Of a stretch of DNA of 64,000 bases, positions 10,479 through 21,689 are shown in pieces. The notes beneath the pieces are model-generated. The model was given only the letters and a program-made list of their open reading frames with translations. It did no database searches and was not told the origin of the DNA. Made by a program: the position numbers and the translations under genes. Numbering within the stretch: the first letter of the stretch is position 1; the number at the start of each line of letters is the position of its first letter. This stretch comes from Ipomoea triloba. Lineage: Eukaryota > Streptophyta > Magnoliopsida > Solanales > Convolvulaceae. The DNA is taken from contig NC_044917.1 of NCBI RefSeq assembly GCF_003576645.1, positions 16,388,290-16,452,289 of the forward strand, given 5' to 3'.

Positions 10479-13400
10479 ATGTTAGAGCAGTTATTTATTT
10501 TCACTAGAGGGGGGTTGATCCTCTGGACCTGCAAAGAGCTTGGAAATGCTCTTAAAGGTTCTCCAATTGACATCTTGATTCGGTATTGTCTCTTGGAAGA
10601 ACGATCAGGTTCTACATCCTATAATTATGATGTGCCAGGAGCTGCTTATACTCTTAAGTGGACATTTCACAATGAACTTGGACTTGTATTTGTTGCTGTT
10701 TATCAGAGGATTCTCCATCTTTTGTATGTTGATGATCTACTAATGATGGTTAAGAAAGAGTTCTCAAAGATATATGATCCCAAAAGGACCTTGTACAATG
10801 ACTTCGATGATATTTTTCAACAGCTTAAGAAGGAGGCAGAGGCACGTGTTGAGGAAATGAAGAAATCAAAGCAGGCGGGAAAGCCTATGAAGAATACTCT
10901 TGCTAAGAAGCAAGGACAAGTTCAGAGGGGCATGTTCGATGGAGGTAATAAAAAAAGTGAATCAGGAGATGACGGTGGAGAGGACAAGGTTAAAAACCGC
11001 TCACTAGAAAATGGCGATTCTAATTGTAGATTTGGGAATGAGAGTTTGCCCGCAGAGGGGGCTGATAAGGGTAAAGAGAATGTTAACTCTAAAACTGGGG
11101 CATTCGATGTAAATAAGTTACAGAAACTTAGGTCTAAAGCTGGAAAGAAAACTGATACTGTTGTTAAAAAAGGTTCTAAGGCAGAGCCAAAGAAAATAAT
11201 GAAAAAGAATAGAGTCTGGGATGATTCACCTGCAAAGGCAAAGTTAGATTTTACTGACCATGTGACTGAGGATGAGGTGCAGAATGTAGCAGCTGTGGCA
11301 GTGGATCAAGGTGAGAGTATGATGGACAAAGAGGAAATTATCAATGATAGTGAAAGTGAGGAGGATGATGAGGAACCAGAGAATGACAACAAGGTTGATA
11401 CAAAGAAAAAATGGTGGTTCTCATCTATGTTCCAGAGGTAATTCCCCTACCCCTTCTCTATGAAGAAGGGGGATTTCTCCTCCCACCTAATTTTATTTGT
11501 TTTTTCCATTCTCTTCTCATCGACCACACATTCTTCTTCCTGTTATTTGGTATTTATATTGGCGTCATTCTAGTTAATGATTTTCTTGTCTTCCCCCTTG
11601 AGAAAACTCTCTAATGATTGGCTTTTTCATTTGAGAAAAAAAGATTATTATTCATGCTTCTCTGGCAACCTTTTTGTAGTTCTATTGATATTCTGTTGTA
11701 TGGCAACCACAAAAATATTTTAGTAATAGACTAAGAGAATTGATGAATGATAATGTAGAGTAAGGTGAACTCAAAACCAATATTTGTGAGACCATAGTTT
11801 GGAACTTTGGATGCAGCCCTTGTCCTCTTTCTTGCACATGCTTAGTGGGTCATTATTGTGATTATGTTGTTTGATTTTAGGTGTTACTGACTATAAAGCT
11901 GCCCTTGTTTAGTTGTTTTTGAGCACATAGATGCATTCCTGTTACTGTTTTGGGTTGCATCCATTTTGAAACTGTTTTGACATTGATATTATTTTTCACT
12001 TGCCCTTCCCTTTTTCCAGTATTGCAGGTAAGGCAAATTTAGAGAAGGCGGACCTGGAACTACCCTTAAAATCTCTTAAGGACATGCTTATGACCAAGAA
12101 TGTGGTATGCTATTTCTATTTCATATAATGCTCTACCCACTAAACAAAAACAGAAAATGAAACCGAAATAGGTGTAAAGAGGGAAAATTAAGGATAGAAC
12201 AAGAAAGGGGAATGATTTCATTGATCAATGACCAAGCTTTTCGTTTGACAATCTTTTGAAGTTTTGATGTTTTCGTTAAAGTTTTAATGATATTCTTTTT
12301 AGGCTGAGGAAATTGCTGAAAAGCTTTGTGAGTCAGTTGCAGCCAGCCTTGAGGGTAAAAAGCAAGCCTCCTTTACGAGAATTTCTTCAATAGTAAAGGT
12401 AATATGACCATTAACATAAAAACAGGCTCCAAAAGGGAGCCTAAGGAATTAAGTAACATATATGTTATCTTAATTGCAAACATCTTTTTAATCCCTTTGT
12501 TTACTTCCTTTTTGTAAAATTCTAATATGAAAGGCTGTGTTCATCAAACCAGGCTGCAATGGAGGAGGCTCTTGTCCGCATATTGACTCCTAAACGCTCC
12601 ATTGACATTTTGAGGGATGTTCACGCAGCAAAGGAACAAGGGAAACCATATGTCGTGGTTTTTGTAGGGGTTAATGGAGTTGGGAAATCAACCAATCTTG
12701 CAAAGGTTAATTGATGTTTGATGCTTTATGGTATTTATCATGGAGCTGCTACTCATGTATTTGACAAGCTTGTTTTGTCTGCTGTGTACAGGTTGCTTAT
12801 TGGCTTCAACAGCATAAGATCAATGTAATGATGGCTGCTTGTGACACATTCCGATCAGGAGCTGTGGAGCAACTACGAACTCATGCCCGTAGGCTTCAGG
12901 TATGTTATGACATGTCTGTTCTTAGGGCTTTATTGTTCTGCTAGAATCACTTAAAATATGTGGAAATGATTGTGATGCCTGAACTTTGGCATTTATAGAT
13001 CCCAATATTTGAGAAGGGCTATGAGAAAGACCCTGCAATTGTTGCAAAGGAAGCAATCCAAGAGGCCTCTCGCAATGGCTCTGATGTTGTCCTTGTCGAT
13101 ACAGCTGGTCGAATGCAGGTATTTGGATTTAATTAGAATCTTTGTTCCACAACAGAATTCCATTACGCGTGTGTGCGTATTCAGCATGCATATAGACATA
13201 TACATACTCACTTTGGACTTCAGATGCATGATTGGATGCATTATATCTAGTGTATGGGTTATGTTCATAGTCACTGGTACATATCTTGTTTTGCTTCCCG
13301 CAGGATAATGAACCATTGATGAGAGCACTATCAAAGCTTATTTATGTCAACAGTCCGGATTTAGTCCTGTTTGTTGGTGAGGCACTTGTGGGCAATGATG

Positions 13401-13811
13401 CTGTTGACCAATTATCAAAATTCAATCAGGTTTGTAGTTCATCCTGTGTGTGTGTGTATATATATATCTTACTCTGTAATAGTTGTCTTACACATTGTGA
13501 TTGCTTCTTGTTGTAGAAATTGGGCGATTTATCACCCTCTCCAAATCCAAGATTAATCGATGGAATTCTCCTTACAAAGTTTGACACCATTGATGACAAG
13601 GTAAAATATGATCCTATTATTTCCCTTTTCGATGGAATAGGTGTACACTGGTCATTTTAAATGTGATATGCGTTGATGGTTGCAGGTGGGAGCGGCATTA
13701 TCCATGGTTTACATATCTGGAGCACCAGTCATGTTTGTGGGATGTGGGCAGTCGTATACAGACTTGAAGAAGCTCAATGTCAAGTCCATTGTCAAGACCC
13801 TGCTCAAGTAG
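10479..13811 (+). CDS. SRPRA: Signal recognition particle receptor subunit alpha (FtsY-type GTPase)
   Basis: Docks ribosome-SRP complexes at the ER membrane; its GTPase pairs with SRP54, and its N-terminal SRX domain binds the beta subunit. Coding exons: 10479-11437, 12020-12104, 12303-12398, 12553-12705, 12792-12899, 12999-13118, 13304-13429, 13517-13600, 13686-13811. All introns are GT-AG and the joined frame is 618 codons with a TAG stop. The start is the ATG opening [12 protein letters not shown], the usual start of plant homologues. Residues 1 to about 170 form SRX, followed by a charged Lys/Glu/Asp linker to about 320, then the NG domain: G1 GVNGVGKST at 419-427, DTAGR at 501-505, TKFD at 569-572. 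Length fits plant homologues. It is the only intact host gene here. Confidence 0.97.
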
Positions 13812-14024
13812 TTGTGACTTTGTGTCGTTGTATCTTGCTTGCTTTCCATTGCGCAAACTTTAACGATCAAATCCTTGCTGCAGTTCTGTTTGTTGTGTCT
13901 GTTATGTGATATTAAGACTCCGAATGCTGTTGCACTAAGTGTGATTGAAGTGATCCATTGCACTTGGTCTTTCATTTCTAGATATTGGGTTTTTGTGATT
14001 TTACTTCCGATACCAATTTTGCAG

Positions 14025-14861
14025 CATTGGAGAAGCTACTGAAAGTTATGCTGGAAAGTATGCCACTGGTGATGAAATTTATCTGGTTTTAGAAATCCCA
14101 GATTTACCATTGGGAGATTTCGATCTCAATTTAGATATAATGCATATCAGATTTACCATTTTATAGAATATGCCCAACAATTCCCCCTCCCAGCTCGAAC
14201 CCATGACCTAAGCTCAGATACCACTTGTTAGGATCAATCGCTTACCACTACGCCAAAAGCTATAGTTTATAGTGAAGGCGTAATTTTATTTCCTTATATA
14301 TACCGCTACCACATTTTCGAGAGGCAGGATGTTGGACTTGGTCTTTCACCTGTCTCCGCCCAACAATCTCCTGCCACCAATTGCTTGACTTGGCCCATCA
14401 CCGGCCTCCGCCCAACACTTATTAATTGATGTTTAACATGTCGGCTGCAATTTGCAGGCTGATCTATTTCTAGTGCCCCAAATCCATGCAGCAATCAACA
14501 GATTCAATGTGGATATGGTAATTCCTTATCCTAATTGTTATTTACTCTTGGTTTTCTCTTTATGTCACTTGGCTTCTCCTTACCGCTTCCATCTTTTAGT
14601 ATAGTCTGTCCGGCTCTTACTCTTTGCCTGTTAACTACTTGCGTTTTCTTGTAACAGACAGTACTTTGAATGACAGTAATTCCCTATGTATATTTAAGTA
14701 TTTCTTCTTACTAAATATGTTATGTACTGAGAATGTTGAGTTTAATGCTATATGCAGAATGAATATCCCATTCTATCTCGTATATACACGAGGCGTACAA
14801 AGAGGTACCTGCTATTCAAAATGCTATGCCGGAGAAACAGCCCGATACACCCACCAGCTGA
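14025..14861 (+). pseudogene. 3' fragment of a zeta-class glutathione S-transferase
   Basis: Three exons match the C-terminal helical domain of GSTZ (maleylacetoacetate isomerase, tyrosine catabolism). Exon at 14025-14085 encodes ALEKLL then YAGKYATGDEIYL. Exon 14458-14517 encodes ADLFLVPQIHAAINRF and continues to a GTAATT donor. Exon 14758-14861 encodes NEYPILSRIY and, after a shift, QNAMPEKQPDTPTS with a TGA. The first exon lacks one base and the third has two extra bases (after TATAC), so the frame breaks twice. No upstream exons with the thioredoxin-like domain are present. It lies about 210 bases after the SRP receptor stop. It is a relic, not a functional enzyme. Confidence 0.85.
14170..14280 (-). 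mobile_element. Copia LTR / primer-site remnant in the GSTZ intron
   Basis: 'ccagctcgaacccatgacctaagctcagataccacttgttagg' style wording: read on the minus strand, CCTAACAAGTGGTATCTGAGC is a degenerate tRNA-iMet primer site (TGGTATCAGAGC) next to an LTR end TAACA. It is a short relic in the intron between the first two GSTZ exons. Confidence 0.45.
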
Positions 14862-15090
14862 GGCAAGAGCTTGAGGTGATTTATCAATACAAACAAAACT
14901 TCTCTCTAATGTTGTAATGGTTTATGATTTTGATGGAAAGTGGTATCCTGGATTATCTCAAATTGATACTAAATAATCCTCAATAATGATGGATTACTCT
15001 TGTTTTTGAATTTTGTTTACTGTATTCTGATATCATGTATACAAGTAATACAATGTTACCTTGTGAACAAGTGATATCACCAGCCGTGCC
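14862..15090. other. Spacer, nothing recognised
   Basis: No coding or repeat structure visible. Confidence 0.4.
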
Positions 15091-15440
15091 TTTCTTTAAA
15101 GCTTCACCTCAAAATAAGTTATAGCAAATTGAAGTGAGGATCCATGAAATACAAGGCATTCACGAATAGCTTAAGAAATCATTGCATTCCATGTAACAGA
15201 GTTCTTGTATGAACCCAACTCATAAAAATTCTTTCTATGCATTTTAAGGTTGTTCGTACCCAAAGTCAAGGATTAAACACTTGTCCTTTGGTTAAGGATG
15301 AATGACTCGTTCCACCCAATCACACCTCTAGGTTGCAATAACCAATGTTGTTTCATCAAGATGGAATAATTCCAACACTCACCATTTCAGTGAACAACCG
15401 TATTGCCTCCTAATTATACCCATACCGTTTTGGAATGATA
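15091..15440 (-). pseudogene. Pentatricopeptide-repeat (PPR) gene fragment
   Basis: Minus-strand translation gives PPR motif wording in several frames: EAIRLFTEMVSVGIIPS followed by DETTLVIAT (about 15420-15330) and then NSVTWNAMIS (about 15210-15170), the consensus of PLS-class PPR proteins, which bind organelle RNA. Stops and frame shifts separate the pieces, and fewer than four repeats remain of the ten or more usual. No start, targeting peptide or E/DYW tail is seen. Confidence 0.6.
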
Positions 15441-16116
15441 GCAGTAGGCAAACTAATCAACTGTTGAAGCATTCACGGCAAAAAGCAAGAAGAAGAAGAA
15501 TTGCAGGCGTAGGTAACGCTATATATAGCCAAATAGAGCTCATTTTATCTCAAGTCTCAACTCTTAGCTAGTCTCTCTTGAGTCTTGAGAGTTATACTAT
15601 TATCTTCTGATTCTTCTCATAATCTCGACCCTTCACCCAACTACCCAATCTAGATTTGTACGGAGTAGTATGTATCTCACAAATCCAGACGTACGACATA
15701 CGGTGGAAGGTTGGAAGTCCTTAGCCGCGATACAGTACTTTAGTTCACTTGACTTGCTCTTTGTGAATTTGTGGTTGCCGGTGGAAGCCCAAAACTCCTG
15801 TGAGACTTATTTCTATAGAGATATTGATTAGACTCATTAGAGACTTTGAGTCTTTGAGGTATGTCGTAACCATAGTTAAGTCATATTATACTTTTACATT
15901 TTATTGAGATATTGTTAATAATATGTGATTGCTGATTTTATTCTGTAGTTATGTTATAGTATTATTGTGGTTTTTCTGTGAATATGTGATTGGGGTTATT
16001 ATGTGAATATGTGATTGTGATTTATTTTGTATTTCTATTATGATATTAGGGTTTTCTATACTTAGGGTTTTCCTGATTAGGTTTGCCCTAATTCAATAAA
16101 AGTGTGGAAGTCCTTA
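15441..16116. other. Promoter-like intergenic stretch, no gene seen
   Basis: Contains 'gctatatatagcc' (about 15518) and a C/T-rich stretch with tctcaactcttag repeats that look like a plus-strand core promoter and leader, but no downstream CDS can be joined to it. Confidence 0.3.
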
Positions 16117-16955
16117 TGGTGTGTTTGGAAAACAGGAAAATGACTTCTGGAAAATGTGTCATTTTTTAGAAAACATTTTCTTTTCTAGTGTTTGGTTACA
16201 TTCTGGAAAACTGTCTTGATGTGTTTGATTCATTTTCTGGAAAATGTGTAAAATTGTATAATTTTATATTTTAATAATTTTATTTGGAAAAATTGTAATT
16301 TATGCCCCTCCATAATATGTCAATTATTAATGTCACCCTTGAATTATTGTGGTGTAAATATAGCCCCTTAATTTTTAAAAACGGTACACATATTGCCCTT
16401 CCCGTGGTGTAAATATTGCCCCTCCTTCGTTACGAGAGGGGCAATATATGTACCGCTTTTGAAAATTGAGGGGCAACATTTACACCACTAATAATTCAGG
16501 GGTGACATTGATAATTGGCATATTATGGAGGGGCAAAAATTACAATTTTCCCATTTTATTTAAAAAACAAAAAAAATTATAATAATATTATTTATTAAAA
16601 AAGTTATATAAAAAAAAACATGATTTCCGACGGAAACCAGAGCAGATCTGCTCTGGTTTCCTGATTTCCGCGGAGACTAGTACATACTAGTCTCCACTGG
16701 AAACGAGAGTAGTTCTGACCGACTGATTTCTAGAGCTTTTTGGTGAGGCGAGAGTCGAAGCAGATGAGAGAAGGAAAACCGTGAGGAAGAGTGGAAGACT
16801 CCTGAAAATGACTTCTCCAATAAAAAAAGGGAAAATCATTTTCCAGAAAAATACCTTCTTTTCCTTTGACAAACACCTTAATTTCCATTTACCACATTTT
16901 CTCCCCTCTTACCAAACACTAAAATCCCGAAAAATGATTTTGAAAGACAACCTTA
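16117..16955. mobile_element. MITE with inverted GTGTTTGG-type ends
   Basis: The left part starts near 'ggtgtgtttggaaaac' with repeated 'ctggaaaatg'; the right part carries the inverted wording (cattttccag, tttgacaaacacc, ttaccaaacact). This is the pattern of a non-autonomous DNA element with subterminal repeats. A second palindrome (gcagatctgc, with ctctggtttcc arms) lies near 16640. Exact ends and target duplication are not resolved. It is interrupted by a foldback element at 16286-16552. Confidence 0.55.
16286..16552. mobile_element. Foldback Mutator-like MITE, 267 bp, 9-bp target duplication
   Basis: A near-complete palindrome. The left end GGAAAAATTGTA is mirrored by the right end TACAATTTTCCC, and both arms carry 'cccctccataatatg', 'tgtcacccttgaattatt' and 'tgtaaatattgcccct' in inverse order. 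The flanks are a perfect 9-bp duplication, ATTTTATTT (16277-16285 and 16553-16561), the size made by Mutator transposases. It encodes nothing. Confidence 0.85.
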
Positions 16956-17390
16956 GTTTTGTATACTTTCTCCAAGCCTCGTTGGACTAGTACTAGAATG
17001 TGGTTAGTGATAATTCCTTTTGTTTATAATGTTTGATAATTGTAGTGTTTGTTGTGTTCATTTTGTAGATTTTTTTATTTTGTATTAGTTATATTATAAA
17101 CACTTGTCCGCACTTTCTTTTGTGTAATTAGTTAATAGTTAATCAAATTCACTGCATATTATAATTTAGATATTTTATATTCTTAAATGAAAGTATCGAG
17201 AATATATATTGGCAGATGATTAGTAAAGAGCTTACATACGATCTTATATTTGTTTTATTTGTGAATTAAAAACCTTCCTAATCTAGTGTATATGGTTTAT
17301 ACTAGAAGTATAATGATTTGAACCACTAAATCCTTTTTTGATTAATCAATGTTCTGATGCCTAATACTCACTATTCGACGGATATCACTC
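16956..17390. other. Spacer, nothing recognised
   Basis: AT-rich sequence between the MITE and the gypsy LTR. No gene or repeat seen. Confidence 0.45.
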
Positions 17391-17705
17391 TGACGGTAAT
17401 TATGTTACCAATGTATATCTATGTATTGATTACTAGAATAGTTCGGTATAGTGAGTTCAGTACAATAGTGTTTGTGTGTAATAGAATGTCCCCCTCCTCT
17501 ATGATAGGGTTCTTCTTATACTTGTAGTACAACGGCTCTTCTGTACTTGTAACGGTTGCTTAATATCCACACTAAGTGTGGGTAATGACTCCAAGGAGCC
17601 GTTGGAGTAACTCCTCTTCAATGTGTCCTTCTTGTATAATGGGTGTTAGTTTGACTTCCCACGCCTTGTGGTTCCGGGTCGGGTGCTGACCCAATTACCT
17701 TGTCA
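17391..17705 (-). repeat. 3' LTR of the Tat element (315 bp)
   Basis: On the plus strand it runs TGACGGTAATT...ACCTTGTCA. Its first 126 or so bases match 27589-27716 closely (shared 'atagttcggtatagtgagtt' and 'ccccctcctctatgataggg'). The inner border is set by a polypurine tract: on the minus strand AGTGGGGGGCTGG immediately precedes TGACAAGG. Confidence 0.85.
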
Positions 17706-17722
17706 CCAGCCCCCCACTCCTT
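17706..17722 (-). promoter_or_regulatory. Polypurine tract of the Tat element
   Basis: Minus-strand GGAGTGGGGGGCTGG directly abuts the LTR start, the expected plus-strand primer position. Confidence 0.75.
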
Positions 17723-17902
17723 AGCTAGCGGGAGTAACTGAGGAAGCTTGGGAGTAATAACCTGTATAACTTTAAGCATAATAACTTGTATAAAGTTTTT
17801 AGGCAGGATCTTATAAGGAAATCCCCTGGATTTTGAAAATATTTCCTAACCTCCATCATAATTCTTATAATTTCCTTTCCTTTTATAAGCCTTTGTTTTT
17901 AG

Positions 17903-17910
17903 TATAAAAA
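17903..17910 (+). promoter_or_regulatory. TATA box for the antisense ORF
   Basis: TATAAAAA followed by a C/T-rich stretch (ctcttccccctcc). It lies about 450 bases before the antisense ORF start, on the plus strand, opposite to gag-pol transcription. Confidence 0.5.
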
Positions 17911-18024
17911 CTCTTCCCCCTCCTTCTTTTGTTTTTTTTTTATCGTCCAATCAATTCTGTCTCACTACACCTCCTGGTACGTTTTCTTCTCCTAATTATA
18001 ATTTTTTTTCAAACCCTAGCAACA

Positions 18025-18265
18025 GGGGAGGCCGAGGTGGGGCACCTCGGCCCCTAACGATGTGCCTCGGTTTTGTGCTGAGGCGGGGGCGTTTTTGTCC
18101 TCGGCATAGGGCCGAGGCGGTGCTCCTGATGTTTTTCTTTTTTTTTTTTTACGAAAGTTTTTTTTGGTGTTTTGATCAGTACCTTGGCTCTGAGTCGAGG
18201 CGGAAGCATTTTCGCCTCGGCACAGGGCCGAGGCACACGACATGCCTCGGCTCTAAGCCGAGGCG
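18025..18265 (+). repeat. CCTCGGC / GCCGAGGC inverted-repeat minisatellite in the leader
   Basis: About ten copies of CCTCGG or CCGAGG alternate with short spacers such as 'gggccgaggcggtgc' and 'tgcctcggctctaagccgagg'. Several are adjacent inverse pairs able to form stable hairpins. It occupies the leader of the antisense ORF in otherwise AT-rich DNA. Confidence 0.75.
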
Positions 18266-18354
18266 ATGTACCTGTTTTTTTATCAGTGTTTCTTTGGTTG
18301 CTGGCAGGTTGGTTTCCCGTGCTCACTGACTAGGTTAGTTTTTAAATTTCTCAA

Positions 18355-18669
18355 TGGATGTGCAAAATGCAATTGATGTTGATGAATTCTCTTCTGATGA
18401 TGATGAGGAGGAATATTCACCTCATGAGGATGATGATGAGCCTTCTTCCCCTATTTGGAATTCCCCCCCATCTTCCATATGACCTTGACCCTTCGTCGCC
18501 TGACCCAACAACTCGTCCAATGAGAAAGAGGCGCAAGGGCTCGTATTTCCCCCTCGATAACTCCCTTATAGATCTTATACGACCTCAATTAGATCCTCAA
18601 GAGTTGGAGGATGCCCGGGGTCTTGTGTGTCATAACATTGGCCTTTTTGCACCTGAGCCTAATGCTACT
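18355..18669 (+). pseudogene. Tat antisense ORF, N-terminal part
   Basis: ATG at 18355 opens an acidic stretch (MDVQNAIDVDEFSSDDDEEE). A shift near 18470 moves to a neighbouring frame reading PYDLDPSSPDPTTRP, a basic RKRRKG patch and LDPQELEDARGLV. The ORF is then cut by the solo LTR at 18670 and resumes at 20001. Its function in Tat elements is not established. The acidic head and basic patch do not by themselves assign a role. Confidence 0.65.
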
Positions 18670-19995
18670 TGATAAGACTCCGAGATACCCTTATTTCAGG
18701 CACATTTTAGGGTGTTTTATCACGTCTATAGCATCCTTACTTGGTAAATTATGTGCGTAAATGCTTGAAAATCACTAACTGATGCACAAAAGCTACTTTT
18801 AGCTTAAAAGAAGTAAAACAGGAGCCCCGGGAGCAAATAGGACCAAAAGTTGAGCTTAAAGAGCAAACTAGGCAAGAGCGGAGCCCCGGAGGACCAAACT
18901 AGAAGGCCACACGCGTGTGAGCAGGCGTGAAAACTTTCCAGAAGCTTCCCATGCACGCTCACACGCGTGTGAGAGGCGTGGAGACAGTGATGCGCGAATT
19001 TCAGCTAGGGTTGTCATTTCGGAGACTATTTAAACCCTTTTGATGAATTTTCAGAGGAGGATTCCAGAAATTTAGTTTTCCTTTTCTTAGTTTTTCCTTT
19101 GGAGAACTTTCTCCATTTTTCTTAGGTTTTTAGATTAGATCAATCTCCATTGTAGAAGACAACAAGCTTGGATTGAAGGTCTTCTTCTCTCTAGGTGATC
19201 TCTATTTCATTTCTATAATTTTAGCTATCTTGTTCTTGGATTAAATTAGCTTTTGCTTGCATTTCATATTATGAGTAGCTAATTTAGTCTAGGGATTCGG
19301 ATTGTGTGATCGAAAATTGCTTTTGTGATGATCTTATTTCTATATTTTGGATCTATGAGTTTGTGTTGATGGATTATCTATTCTTGTATTTTGATTGTTG
19401 TTTTGATGAGATCTTGTTTGGATTTGGCAAATCTAGATGAGAGATTGAGCTCTTGACTCTTTCATGTCTTTGATTAGAGTTAGGATTTGAAGCTTGACAC
19501 AATCAAAGTTCCTATGGACTTCTTAAGAATAGTAGGATAGTGTGTAGCTTAAGTGTTTGATAAAATTCCTCTTAGAACTTTGGATGCTTGAAGGCACTCC
19601 TAAGTCAAAGAAGCCTTAGTACACAAAGGTGGAAAATGACTAAGACAACACACTCTTGAATAGACAATATCCTAGCAATCCTAATCCATGACCTTAGACA
19701 CTCCACTATGCAATATTCATGAACAATATCCAATCCCTACCCCTTTTACATATTCACAAAATCACTTTTACTTTACTACTCTCTTGCACTCAAACCAACC
19801 AATGAACTACTCTCACTCACAAATCACCCTTCACCACACTCGAATCCTATGCATGATCCAATCAAGTAAACTCCCGAACGTTTGACACACCTCCACGTCC
19901 CTCCTTCGAGACCGACACTCGGGGAGTCACAGACTTTCCGTTTTATCATACAAATATCTTTCGACACTCCAACCCTACGCAAAACCGCAATGTCA
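18670..19995 (+). repeat. Solo LTR (1326 bp) inserted in the antisense ORF, TSD CTACT
   Basis: Begins TGATAAGACTCC and ends GCAATGTCA, flanked by a perfect 5-bp duplication CTACT (18665-18669, 19996-20000). Same layout as the LTR at 1079-2399, including the ACACGCGTGT palindromes (about 18909 and 18961) and 'cactcggggagtc' near 19918. No internal region remains, so unequal recombination between two LTRs is the likely history. Confidence 0.9.
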
Positions 19996-20000
19996 CTACT

Positions 20001-21642
20001 ATTATGAATCCCCCTAACACATTCTTCGGAGTTCACCTTCTATCCATGCAATTGGGCTTAGGCTTCCTTTTCACCGCTTCCTTATAGAATTCTTAAACTA
20101 CTATGAGATAGCCCCAGACCAACTTGCTCCAAACGGCTACCAGGCAATCACTGGTTTTCTTTCCTTGTGTTGAGAGAGGGGGGGTGAAACCCACCTTGAG
20201 CTTTTTCCAAGCGTTGTTTAGAGTTGGTAGGTCATCCGGAGAGGGTAAAGGTTTTGTTGTTATTTCCTCTAGACCTCGTCTCAAACTTTTTGATGATCAC
20301 TCTACTTTTAATAAAGTCTGGAAATCAAAATTTGTCTTTGTCTCCCTAGATCGCCCACCCCCTTTTGCTGTCAGGTGGGGATCACGAGTTAGATGGCACC
20401 CACCTTTAGATAAAAGTCTCCACGTGCGTAGGGGGTAGTTGAGCTCATAAAAAATGGTCCCCTAAAGGTTGCAACATATAACACTAAGTGGGAGTTTGCA
20501 AAGTTGGGTTTTTCGAGGACTCGACCAGCTGCCCTTGATTCACCTGGTATCGCTCTATTGTTTGTGATACTTGACTGTTTCTCTTAATTGTTTACTCCAA
20601 CTTTGTTTCTTCGCAGGTGCTATGTCTTCGAGAGTTGACCGGTACTTGTCGCGGTCTGGGCAAAATCCGCCATCCAAGAAGAGCAAGATGGATAAGAGAG
20701 GAAAGAAGACCGTCGAGGAGGCGACTCCCGGCCTGAATTCTAGGCTGTCGAGGTCGTCCGGTCCTTCCACCCAGCCCTCCAAGCATGAGGAAACTTCTCC
20801 AGTCCAGAACTCACGTGCTCGGACTAACCTGATTTGGTTACGCGTGGACGTGCCTCCCAGCGCTTCAATACTAAATGGGAGCATTAATGCCACCGGGTTC
20901 GCTTCGCACCTTACCCCTCCCGCCGATTTGCAATTCCTAAGTACCCAGGATGTGACCGTGCTACAGGAGCAATATCTCAAACACATGCTAGAGGTTGGAT
21001 GTTTACTTTGAAAATTTACTTATTTATATGCAGACGCTGCTTACTTTATTCTTATGCTACAGGCTATGCTGGAAGGACATGCCTTTCATACTCAGTGCGA
21101 AATAATTTGCACCAAGGCCCTCGCAGAAAAGAGAAACCTTCAAGAGCTGTTAGCTGTAAGCAAAGATGAGTTGGGGAGACTGAAGGCAGAGCAGGTAGCA
21201 TTGGAAGCTGAGCTGAAGTAGGAGCAAGAGGATCATGAGAAGACTCATGCTACTATTGTAGCACTGAGGGAGTCCCATGTTATAGCCCTTAATGTTGCGG
21301 ATGAGACCTACAAGCGATCTTCCAAGTTTAAGGATGATGCGAAAGATTATATTTGCACGATTGAGGGAACTAAGGAGTTTTTGAAAACCAAGGTGGGCCA
21401 AGAAGCAATTGAGGCAGAATCTCAGGTCGCATTTGACCTTGGAATGTACACCATGCAACAATAGATTTATCCGGTGCTTTGCGAGAAAGATCCCAACTTC
21501 GATCCATTGGCTATGGGCTTGCCAATGATGGATGAGAACCCCGACCCCGACGCCAAGGGTAAAAAAACTGCTACTGGTGATGTTGCTGCTAGTGACAGAG
21601 ATTCGGTTGATGGAGATGCTGCTGCTGATTGCGAGATGTCTT
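20001..21642 (+). pseudogene. Tat antisense ORF, transposon-domain and coiled-coil part
   Basis: Continues the ORF after the solo LTR. The stretch 20060-20440 carries FLNYYEIAPDQLAPNGY and further VFVSLDRPPPF-type wording of the plant 'putative gypsy-type transposon' domain (PF04195 family). After an intron-like gap an ORF from 20624 (MSSRVDRYLSRSGQNPPSKK) leads into a Glu/Lys/Leu-rich coiled coil (about 21061-21470) and an acidic tail ending in TAA at 21642. Stops at about 20175 and 21219 and frame shifts disable it. It converges tail to tail with pol, whose end lies within roughly 100 bases. Confidence 0.75.
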
Positions 21643-21689
21643 AATTATAACTTTATTGAAAATAATCTGGGCGGAACATGATTAATGTT

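Noticed and set aside
18016..18329. Protein-coding frames over the CCGAGG repeats
   Set aside because: Several frames on both strands are open only because the repeat lacks stops; position fits a leader.
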